A stretch of DNA of 64,000 nt from Parelaphostrongylus tenuis. Taxonomy: Eukaryota > Nematoda > Chromadorea > Rhabditida > Metastrongylidae. A program made the position numbers and the translations under genes. Shown piece after piece: positions 13,002-22,466 of this stretch (the first letter of the stretch is position 1; each line of letters opens with the position of its first letter). Under the pieces are notes generated by a model that was given only the letters and a program-made list of their open reading frames with translations, was not told where the DNA came from and ran no database searches. Location: positions 496,001 to 560,000 of the forward strand of contig JAHQIW010007319.1 in NCBI GenBank assembly GCA_019055375.1, given 5' to 3'.

Positions 13002-13298
13002 TCAGTTTCCACCAACAATAGCAGCTGCCGAAAAATAAAGCGATTTAAACAGACCTGATGCCAACCTTTAAACCATTCGGTTCACTAATTTGTTCACGAC
13101 CAGTTGTCCACAACTACGTTTGTGGTCTACACAAAATCAATTTCACAATACGAAGGTATGGGGGAATAGAAAGGGAATGGATTCAGACCAAGGGCACTTC
13201 TTTGATCGATATAATGCACAACTGACCATCCGTTTTTGCAGTGTAAATTCCCATCACCGTGTTGTCAATGATGATGCAGCCCTTGTCCATTGTTCTCA
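13002..13298 (-). pseudogene. Secreted-protein family, copy D (exons 4-5 only)
   Basis: Exon 4 starts at 13298 after TTGCAG and reads TMDKGCIIIDNTVMGIYT. Its second half is missing, deleted relative to the partner copy at 35010-35050. Exon 5 (13126-13002) begins TTNVVVDNWS, meets a stop, and ends in another frame with FSAAAIVGGN and TGA. No exons 1-3 are found upstream, where a mariner relic lies instead. Non-functional. Confidence 0.65.
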
Positions 13299-13619
13299 CT
13301 GCAAGGACCTTCAGAAACATATGTTTCTCTAACATAGCAGAAAAGTGAAGAAAGAACAAACATTATTGAGCGCGAACTTACTTTCGACTTCAGAAGTCTG
13401 TAAATCATCATCTGACACTTTGAAAACTATACCAGTTTCAGGAAAATGAACAAATTTAAAAATCGCTTTAAAATCGCATTGATTTTGAAGATTCTAAATG
13501 TCTCTCCTTCCCAATAGTTTACTTTTACCGAAAAGCCTTTTTGAAAAATTATACGAGTTCTCCATTATGACGCTTTCTGGCAGAGTTGCAGTATTATGAA
13601 TAAAAAAATTTGGAAATTT

Positions 13620-14345
13620 CAAGTGTCATGCGAAATGTTCGACTCCGGACGAAAGATGAACTCTTCTTCGTTGGTGTGGTGGTGGAACGCACTCTCATGG
13701 TCAGTCAAAAGCGGTTCAACTTCCGTTTGAGATCGGAAGTTTTACATACCACCAAACATTTTTCAATTTAGTTTTCTCCAAACTCGCGACAATTTGCGAA
13801 AGTCATCTGCTGCTAACTCAGATCAGAACTTTCTCAAGCCCACCATTGCTGGAGATGAGTTTTGGGGTTTACTACAAAGATGGGATGCTCCACGCCTCCT
13901 GACTGCCTCGCGGCAAAGACCTGCCAGTTCAATAAAGACCTAAGCTCCATGCTCAGAAAACTATTTCTCGGTTTTCCGGGATTGGCAGAGCATGCCGTTT
14001 TGAGAACTGCTCGACAATAAGCGCTAATCAGTGACGACTCTACAGGGAACAGTTTTGGAAGGTGGCCGCAGTAGTGCAAGAGAAACGCCCGAAATCACTT
14101 CTTATTGCCTTTTTTTGGGATTATGCTTGACGTCACTTTGCAAAGTGGACTCTCCACATCTCGAAGAAACTAGACTGAACCACGGTTCCAATTCGCCGCA
14201 ATATTGCTTCATCGGACTATCAACTCTTTACTCCCTGGAGAAGCATCTGTGGAAGGAGAAAAAAATGACTATATCGAGCTTAGGAGTAACCTCAACAACC
14301 TCTTTGCTTGTCGGTCTTCACTTTTCTGGAAAGAAGGTAAGCAAT
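13620..14345 (+). pseudogene. mariner-family transposase relic
   Basis: Plus-strand frames contain pieces in mariner order. There is a VVQEKRPKS block, then NIASSDYQLF near 14200, corresponding to the APSDYHLF motif that holds the third catalytic acid. A NDY...LRSNLNNLFA tail follows. The frame is broken many times. The duplicated copy is at 35480-36215 and is slightly better preserved. Terminal inverted repeats were not identified. The element predates the segmental duplication. Confidence 0.65.
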
Positions 14346-15366
14346 CTGCAAAGAGTATTTAGTCACACGCTGAATATGTATTAGTAGCAAAAGATTTAAG
14401 GGCTCGGGTAGCTCTGTTATATGGTATCCACAGTCCATCAGGAGCACGTGTCACGTAGCACACAGCGCGATGTCGTGTCTCAGTCATCCACTGTAATGGT
14501 GGCATCGCCTTTCGAGGCAAGGCAACATCTGAAGGCGCTGATGCGGTAGATGCTGCCTGCTGCGAGTGTCGCGCTGGCGATCAACGCGGCGTCTTTTCTT
14601 ATCATTGGTGTTTCCCAAAGGTTTAGGGTTGTCTGCTGTCACACTGCAACGGAAAATTTTACGTAGTCGAACAGATGCGTACGTTTGGATTGAAAATGAC
14701 AAATGCCGCTCGAGTGCATATAGGCACCTGATTTTCATTCGGTGGAAAATTGCGCAGTAACGTCGTTTATTTCAGTGCCAAAAAAACTCGTGACGATATT
14801 TCTGCTGGGAACTCTCTTTACCATGACTTCAGCCTAAAGGGGGACTTGAGTAAAGTCTCCCACCAAAAGACTAAAGACCGACTCTCAAAAGCCCTCTGCC
14901 TTTGAGGTTAAGACTGTCGTGTGAACTGCCCTTTTTGGAACTTGTTTGAAGTTGGTAAATCTTTTTAAGGCGAAATCTGACAATTAGGCAATTTCGCTCT
15001 CCCAGAACCTAGGCATCCTATGTCATAACATATCTAAAAAATCAAGAAAAAATTATTACATCTACTGAAATTCTACTGTAAAATTTGATCCAAATGTCTA
15101 CCTATCAAAAAAGAAAGCACACCGCTTGATTTCTTATGTGGAAAAAGTTATGGCTTGACTGGTTATGAAAATTTCAGAAAACAGTTCCGGGTGTTAAAAT
15201 TATTTATCAAAGAGAAAATGACCTCCATAGAGGTCTTGCCATGCTGTTCGGTAACTACAAAATTTTTTCTTCAGAGGACAGTGATAGTGAGACTGGTGAA
15301 TGAAGCTCTCGGCGTTGATCAATCCCTAATGGATGCGCCATGCATTCGTCTAATTTTTAACTTCGT

Positions 15367-15576
15367 TTGAGGTGATTGAATGCATATCTGCGCTTTACAA
15401 TGACTCGCAGTGGCCTACTGTTGAGCCGAGTCAGTGCTGCTTATCCTCTCACACCAGTCTGGTACCAATTTACCTACTTCGTAGAAAGGGTGGCTTGGTG
15501 AACCATGGGCGCGATATCGAACCATTGACCTCGTGTGTGACGCAGAGTACCTCTTATCACTGTGCCATATGAGCTC
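15367..15576 (-). mobile_element. tRNA-headed SINE, copy 1
   Basis: Read from 15576 leftwards it starts with a tRNA-like head. An A-box-like TGGCACAGTGATAAG is followed about 40 nt later by a B-box-like GGTTCGATATC. A conserved body follows with GGTACCAGACTGG and AGTCATTGTA. The tRNA part suggests transcription by RNA polymerase III, with mobilisation by a LINE. The partner copy is at 37300-37480, so it inserted before the duplication. Confidence 0.7.
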
Positions 15577-15589
15577 ATCCTAACAGATA

Positions 15590-15880
15590 TTTTGCAGAAT
15601 CGTCTGATACCAAATTTACACAGCTTTTTTGAGGTTCTTATGCGCTTGTACAGTGCAATATCGTGTTTCGGCATCACGCCTCGTCAGTTGCACGGTGCCT
15701 TTCGATTCAGCCAGTTCCGCGAGAGTATTCTCTGCGCAGAGGAACCGACGATGGAATACTTACACACACCGTAAGGTGGAAAAAATTACCAAAAAGACAG
15801 TGTTGTACAATCGATTGCTCGTGTCTGGTAAGATATGATTATAATACCTTTCGTTTCGGAATTGACTGAACCGAAAGGCA
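15590..15880 (-). mobile_element. Short hammerhead-bearing retroelement, single unit
   Basis: It is built like the units at 40200-40450 and 51360-51650. A minus-strand hammerhead comes first, then a GC-rich hairpin-like stretch, an ACACACCGTAAGGTG-type box, an ACAATCGATTGCTCGTG-type box and a GATTATAATACCTTTCG end. There is no coding capacity. Confidence 0.5.
15653..15693 (-). ncRNA. Hammerhead ribozyme candidate
   Basis: Minus strand: stem I GTGCAA pairs perfectly with TTGCAC. CTGACGA, stem II GGC-GTGAT-GCC and GAAA are all present. Stem III (ACACGAT) has lost its self-complementarity relative to ACACGTGT, and the cleavage triplet would be ATA. Probably a slightly decayed ribozyme. Confidence 0.6.
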
Positions 15881-18119
15881 CCACGTAGCTGATGAAGCTG
15901 AAGCTGAAACTTGTGTCTTCAACTGTATTAATGCCATTAGTGCCATTAAAGACCTCATGAGAGGCTCAAAAAGATGTCATCAGGTAATACTGTTTTAGGG
16001 ATCTCTCACGAAACTCTCGAAACTAAAGGTATCTTGCAACAGCTATAATAAGCTGTATGGAATATGTTGTAATTCGAGACATTCCGTTGTTCTCTGACAG
16101 GAACAATATCAACTTCTGCAGTTGTAGGGATAAAAACAAGAACATTTGGAAAACAACGCCTTCTTATAAAAAAAATTACGTTGAGGTGCTTCATGAGACA
16201 TGCAACTCCGCAATTTGATTGAAAGTTGCCACTTGCGAAATTCAAACTTTCTTCGGAATTTTTTTGACTAATCGACTTACATTTCTCATGAAGTGCATGG
16301 TTACAATTAGGCAGATTTGTTCTCTAGAAAAAAGTATAGAAGTTAAGATTTTCTTATGCCCAAATAAATGAATTTTGAATGTTTGTGTATGTTGTCCAGT
16401 TAACTTTAGTCACAGATATATGGGCACTTATTGAGGTACATCATTCGAAGATGGAGTGGAGAAGAAAAAAAGTTTTTCAAAGGCATTTCTTGGTCTTTTC
16501 TACCAAACCACCTACGATTCTACGAACGACCACGTGTCAAAATTCTTATATGTTCAAACTTGAAAACAGCTCCCTGCAAAAAGAGTTTATTTTTAACTTT
16601 TATTGAATATTTCCTTCTCATTTGTGCGCTTTTGCATGACTCATATAATATGTGTTACTAACGGAAAGAAAACGCTTTGCCTTCAGCGTAATTAGCTCGT
16701 TGTTCGAACTTTACAAAAGGCTTGCTGGCAGGTATATAGTAGGATTCTATTCTAACTTCAGTGATTAATCAATTATAATTTGATTCTAAGAAAACTCTGC
16801 TGCTACAAAAATAGGTTATTATTAGAGCAACTATTAAATGCGCATTTCCAGCAAAAAAAGCGTCCAGTCTTCATGAAGGTTCCCTAATTTTAGTACGAAA
16901 GCTGCGTCTCTAAGATATCATGGCATTTTCAGCTCTTCTTTCACAATTCATTCTACGATATGGTAAGAATGTAATTCGAATTAATCTCTAGCCGATGTAA
17001 GCTTTTGCAAAACCACATTCACCATTTTGTGGAGTTTTTCTTTCAAAAAGTGCATTTTGCTCACCCAAATCTTCAAAACTTTCTGTGATGTATATTTTCT
17101 ATCCACAGGTACCTTTTCCTAATGCACAGTACTAACGGGGATTAGAGTCCTAACTTTCGAAATAGTTAGCCCACAGTGTGAAATTCACAGAGGGTTCAGT
17201 TGACAATCACACAGCAAAATATAGGTGGTCGGAACACTTCGTTATCACAAAAAATGGCAAATGAGAAATCTATGATAATTTATAGTAAGAACAGCGCATG
17301 CTCGTCACAATAACCGTATTTTCCAATAGGAAAACAAATCTTATGGGTTTACATATGTTTCCACCTATTTGTGCTCATTCTTGTCACCTATCGCAACCAT
17401 GAGACCGTATTCTCCTACTTATCAATCGTCCGATGACCATAGATGTATCTGTACTATGTTCGATCCATAGATAACGGGCCTGTAAAGTTTGTAGAAGTCA
17501 ATTTTTTTTTATACCTGACACTACGTTTTTTCCGAACATCTCCATTGCCATCAAATGGGGCGCGATTCTGAGCAACGACACCTTTTTTAACCCATCAACT
17601 AATATCTCTGCATCCATTATGTCCTCTTGGTATTACTGGATGCAATACAATACAATATTGTTTGGTGTTTCAAGGGTTTGCTCTTGTGCAAAGCTTGGGA
17701 AGGTAAACTGACAAGCATCCTCAGTCGACCACTTCCGTAGACTGAATGGTGAGTGATAAAAATGAATGAACGACAAGCATGTATTACCTGCTAATTTTCC
17801 CTTGCAAACTTGTGGCTTGTGGCTCAAGATTCGTCCGTAATGCAGAAGTATTTGACTCTAAACTAAACTACGAATAATTCATAAAGCCAACAAGGTCTGT
17901 CTATCTGAGGGTCAAAAGTGGAAGACGATACCCATAAAGCAGCAGAGCGAAGCATGTCTGTGGTTTGTAGTAGTAAAGAATAATTAGGGCATTTGCAGTG
18001 GCAAAGGCGGAAACGGTGAATAATATTTATAGTAAAGTATACGCTGGTATGTTTGAAAGGCGAATCCACAAAATCTTATAAAAGGTTCTATTAGTTATAT
18101 AGGTTCCAATTCCTAAATG

Positions 18120-18360
18120 CACTATTAATCCAAAATCATCGGTAGTCGATATATAGACGTATGTAGTATCATAATCATTTTTGTTCGTCTTCGATACCTC
18201 TCTAAAGGGCGAGTAGGGCTCTCGAGAGAACTGACTAATAAAAAGATCGAAAGACAACGGGTTCTGCCCGACTGACGAGTCTGTAAGGACGAAACACGTG
18301 TATCGGGCTGTACAAGAGCCCTTACCAGACCACATGACATGTTGGCTCAAAGAATAATGA
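18120..18360 (+). mobile_element. Short hammerhead-bearing retroelement, single unit
   Basis: It has the ribozyme-family arrangement in plus orientation: a GTTCGTC...GGGCGAGTAGGG box, a ribozyme, then CCAGACCACATGACATGTTGGCTCA, which is shared with the foldback at 39204-39419. Duplicated at 63160-63395. End points are approximate. Confidence 0.6.
18259..18321 (+). ncRNA. Hammerhead ribozyme, complete core
   Basis: CTGACGA is at 18272-18278, stem II GTCT-GTAA-GGAC at 18279-18290, GAAA at 18291-18294 and stem III ACACGTGT (self-complementary) at 18294-18301. Cleavage is predicted after A 18302 (GTA). Stem I GCCCGA (18266-18271) pairs with TCGGGC (18303-18308). A 6-nt bulge follows, then GGGTTCT (18259-18265) pairs with AGAGCCC (18315-18321). 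This is the layout of type I hammerheads with a minimal stem III, known from schistosome retroposons and PLEs. Confidence 0.88.
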
Positions 18361-18649
18361 AATCATCATCTTTGATTAAAAATCAATTGTTTTCTGATTT
18401 TCAACCGCTGTGATGACTTTTGGGAAATGTATGTAATAAGAAGTACTAGAACTTCGGAATAAATTGTAATAAATATTTTTTTATGCAACTAACATAATTG
18501 ACCGAATGCCAAGAAATTATGATGCAAAGCAAACTAGTATCTTTCCGTACATAAAGGCTATGCTCAAAAAGCATAAGAGGGTGCAGAATAAATCGCGATG
18601 TATCAGTGTAGAACGAGGAACTTAAAAGTTCTTTCAAGAGAAGACAAAG

Positions 18650-21060
18650 CCTTGACTAATCAACGGAAATCAGTCTACAGCGGTTGGCGCTGCGAGCAGT
18701 GATTTCAATTGTCGTTCCTAACGGTTCAAAGGTTCATGTTTTTCCGGCAACTACAAAGTAGTTTTCCCATACTGCGTGGCTTCCTCTATTAATTTTTTAA
18801 ATGCAATCATTCACCTTTTTTAGAAATATAGACCATTGTACTTTTTGATACTTATTATATTTCTGCTAGTATCTATAAAATAACTCAATATTGAATACCC
18901 ACGCTTAATCGTCATATCCGTTAGACCGAGATGAACTGGGATTTTCCACCACATCGACAACAAAATTGGATAAAAACGTAGATTCTGATGCTCTACGGAA
19001 AACTGTCTACATGCTGATTGCTTTTCGTGCTTGAAGCGATTCATACACGTGGCAAAATTGGAGGCGATAGGCGAATGAGAAACGAAATTTTATTCTGCAT
19101 GCCACAGCGATATGTAAGGGTGATCAAAAAAGCGGTAACACAAAATTGTAGCTAGAGATTTGAGCTTTATAGTAATTACTAAATCTTCTAAGAAAAGATC
19201 CTGACCAGCGTATGAGATCGACTAAAAAATTTGTCGCCTTTCAACACATAAATACTGGAAATTCTACCACACCTTCACAGCATAATATAGAAGCCAATTG
19301 AAAAATTAAACACACTCTTCAGATTTTTGATATTCAAGCTGTCGAATAAATACTAAAGCCTCAAAACGAATGGAAAATATTTTATTCGAATATTGGTGCG
19401 GATGGGAGAGAAGCACAGAGAAAACCTCTCTGGAGACACATATTTCTGGCCAATAGCATGCATAATGCCGATGTTCTAAGCCTCTATTCAAGCATGGCTG
19501 TCTTCAGAATTCTTCCACTATTCATTGGCACTCAGCCTTTTCTTGCTTACCTCAACTCTGAGTAATTGGAAATAAACGAATTATTGATATAAACTTAGTT
19601 ATAGTGAGAGTTATCGATGAACTAGTATGGAATACAGCATACATTATCATTTTTGATGCAATTTAGTTATTGCTTTCAATTTTTATTCACTGTGATGGCC
19701 CTTGGGCCTTGTATAAAACTATGGTAGATCAAAACTAGAGTCTTTTTTGCGACCTTCTCCATAAAATTCAATACAGTTTATTAATAATCAAATTCAGCAT
19801 AATTCCGTAGTAAACCAGTTTTTTCCATACAAGACTCATATATCAAAACAAAATCGTACTAAGAAAAAAATCTTTTTCTATCAAAGTAATACGAAACTTC
19901 CAAAAATTTTGGCCGAACGGCAAAAAAAACTTAATCAAATAGCGAGAATCGCATATTTTGCTCTGCGCGCATCGATTTCTACAGCCGTCCTTTACGGGTT
20001 GAATACTTCGAAAATGAGGTGCAATCTTTCCATCATTGCTACAGCGCAGCAAAACAGTCTTTCAAAATAACTAGCCCGGTATTAGAATATTCGCTTTTCA
20101 AGCTATCGAGTGGAATCACCGGGTAGGGTAGAGCCAAATATCTTCTTTCTCGTACAGCGCTATCAAAATAGCTTTTCCAAAAAGCAAACACATTTTTGAG
20201 TTCTTCTAGACTTGTGCTGTCGAATTTGTTTTACAACTCTAAGAAAGGTGTTTTGTTCAGCGAAACATGAGCGAGATAAGAAAAAATGTGTGTTCTCGTG
20301 AAACATGGTTTTGCTGTGGATTGTAGAACGTTATAAAATGTGTTTCGAATTACCGGCCAAATGGAGCTGTAGCCAAATGGAGATATAGCTTTCGATTGTT
20401 TTCTAAGACTTCTATGAAGAAATCTTCTCCAGCTAATGAGGTTGCACAATTGTTCCCACTCGCCTTACATATAAGTACCTGAAAAAGTTTAGTAGTAGTG
20501 AAATCACGACCGAACTTGAATCTGTAGCAACTGGCACTAATTGCTAGGATGCTTTGCGATGGCATTTTCTGTGCATACGCTAACCAGGGAGAACATTGTT
20601 GGCATGAACAGTCAATTGTTTTTTGACAAGTAAATTTTCGGAATGAAATCAGTTGGGTAGGTCGGCGATAAGGAGCACTGTGAGATTGGTAACCCTTGTA
20701 ATGGAATTTATAAACAAGGAGCTAGCTAAGTGACGTTTGTTAGGGCTTCTCATTGCTGCATTACAGCAGAAATTTGGTGTGCTTTGACATATGCGAAAAT
20801 TTAGATTAGAAGACTCAAATTTTGCTTTATAGCACATTAGCATCCCATCTTGAACTGTGACACACTGACTATGTTTTACTATTTCTCTGACTGGAACGTT
20901 ATCGTAGCACTAAAAGAGTTACTCTTTGCGCTACCTTTGCCTTACCAGAAAGTTTAGGCATCATAGTTATTGAAGAAGAAAACAAAACTTTTTACATTCC
21001 TATGTGAGGTGTCACCGATTGACTTCAATGAAAATTCAGTGAAAACGGTTTCTTGTGTAA
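18650..21060. repeat. Non-coding, dispersed-repeat sequence
   Basis: No gene is seen. 19840-20600 resembles 48240-48640 and, more weakly, 39700-39960 and 49560-49800 (shared CTATCAAAA-GCTTTTCCAAAAA and AGCGAAACATGAGCGAGATAAG boxes). This is an unclassified dispersed family. Confidence 0.5.
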
Positions 21061-21814
21061 ATAAACCACTGAAAAGAAATGACCTTTAAAGAAATAGTAC
21101 ATGCTTCTTCATCAGAATCGAATGTCTTCTATCAAGGTCACTCTCCGCGAGAATGGTTAAGAACTCATAATCAACATTATTTCCAACACATGATATTTTT
21201 ATTAGAATATATATTGGAATTACTGTCACTGACCCTTGTATTCACAGCGTTTTTACCACTTCAGTGTAATGAATGCACTGAACTTATAAGATGGTTCACA
21301 TTTTTGCGATACTGTAGAAATTATTATGCATTGAAACGATTTATATTCTCTAGTGGTTGTGACAACAGCTCTTACAACTGCAGTCGTAAGGACGGGAGCG
21401 TTAAGAATGAGGTAAATAACAACTCCTTTTTGCCAATACACAAGCCTTTCATGAGATATGAGGTAATTTCGCAGCTTGATAGAAAAGTCTACGAATCACA
21501 GTTATAATCGTCTTCCATTTTTACTAGTCGATTTCACTGCTGGTTTGCGGAACAGCTGCATAAAAACATACCTGCTATCGGCAATTCTATGACACAAAAT
21601 AACTGAATGTCCGAATATGTGGATTTCAAAAATGATCCTTTATTGCCGTCATTCAGTTAACATCACTTAGCTTATAGAGAAATCTTTGGATAGGTGAGTA
21701 AGCATTTTTTTTAAAACAAATCCTCGATACTGCCATAGCTCAATGGGTTCTAGTTAATATGGTAACAATATAACATATTTTTAGCCTTTTATGAGATCTG
21801 AATCATACAGTACT

Positions 21815-21875
21815 ACACATGCTTGTATCGACTTTCCAGGGTCATCAATAGTTCAACGCCCTCGGTGGTACTGCA
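21815..21875 (-). ncRNA. Degenerate hammerhead-like motif
   Basis: Minus strand TTGATGA, a CCTGGAAAG segment, GATA, then ACA...TGT and GTA. The partner at 4590-4655 differs in other core positions, so the ancestor probably had an intact core. It is now decayed. Confidence 0.3.
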
Positions 21876-21888
21876 TAACTGCCATACC

Positions 21889-22033
21889 TGCCACCTGTAC
21901 CACCTGTCGTCCCGTTGATCGTCGAGTGACCGAGCCGGTACCAGCAACACTTTCATTTTTCCCTAGCGCGTGCAAGAGTAGCCCACGGGTCCTCCTCGCT
22001 CAAGGGGTTCGCTGAACATCATATTTTTCCTCT
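21889..22033 (-). mobile_element. 5'-truncated RTE insertion with 14-bp target repeat
   Basis: Only the last part of an RTE LINE is present (compare 28310-28430). It is flanked by the 14-bp direct repeat ATAACTGCCATACC at 21875-21888 and 22034-22047. The duplicated site near 4630-4650 lacks it, so it arrived after the segmental duplication. Confidence 0.8.
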
Positions 22034-22466
22034 ATAACTGCCATACCAAGCCTCTTTAAAGGCTCAAAATATGTTTTCTATCAGCAGATTATCCTGTTTC
22101 TGAGCGGGTCTACATGAACACTCGACATTGAAGGCATTATAGTTATTTATTGCCAATTGTTTACTGTTTTCGCTCTTGTATTCCTTCTCCAACCACTTTC
22201 TAATGCCCAGTAAAGCAACGATTGGAGCATCTTGTCGAATAATAAAGGAAGAGAAGTTCTTTATGTGATTTGTTTGTTTCCATTCGTAATCTCTTTTTGA
22301 GCAATCCATTAAATTAGATTCATAAGATTATGGAAACTTCCAAGCAATCTATTGAATTACGCTGCCTAATGAACACCCATGCGATTTGCTATTTTATCAC
22401 TGCTGTAACGATACAATAAATAGCGGGTAGATGAAAATTTTGGCTCATACATATCACTGCCGAGTT

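Larger units (their letters stand above)
4120..15576. repeat. Large segmental duplication, copy 1
   Basis: The segment is collinear with 21355-37480. Anchor pairs read by eye: 7000/26300, 8400/27660, 9500/28500, 10500/29560, 12050/33890, 13000/34850, 14000/35860 and 15370/37300. The identity looks intermediate, with many substitutions and indels, so the event is old. Copy 2 holds extra PLE and LINE insertions, and copy 1 holds the foldback at 9062-9332. Apart from the features listed separately I see no other gene. 6620-8990, 10320-12040 and 14350-15366 hold only non-coding duplicated sequence. Confidence 0.85.
16480..18640. repeat. Duplicated block, partner of 61490-63600
   Basis: Collinear with 61490-63600 throughout, and clearly closer in sequence than the main duplication (long identical runs, for example around 16700/61680 and 18290/63325). 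A more diverged third copy of the 16850-17240 part lies at 53510-53940. No credible protein-coding gene is seen. Confidence 0.85.

Noticed and set aside
14460..14760. Cysteine-containing plus-strand frame shared with 36353-36598
   Set aside because: Similarity between the copies is at DNA level through stops and both frames. It follows from the segmental duplication rather than coding constraint.
21079..21507. 142-codon open frame on the plus strand
   Set aside because: It overlaps a non-coding repeat present at 4120-4260 and 59220-59360, where the frame is not kept. No domain, and the hydrophobic run is explained by AT-rich composition.
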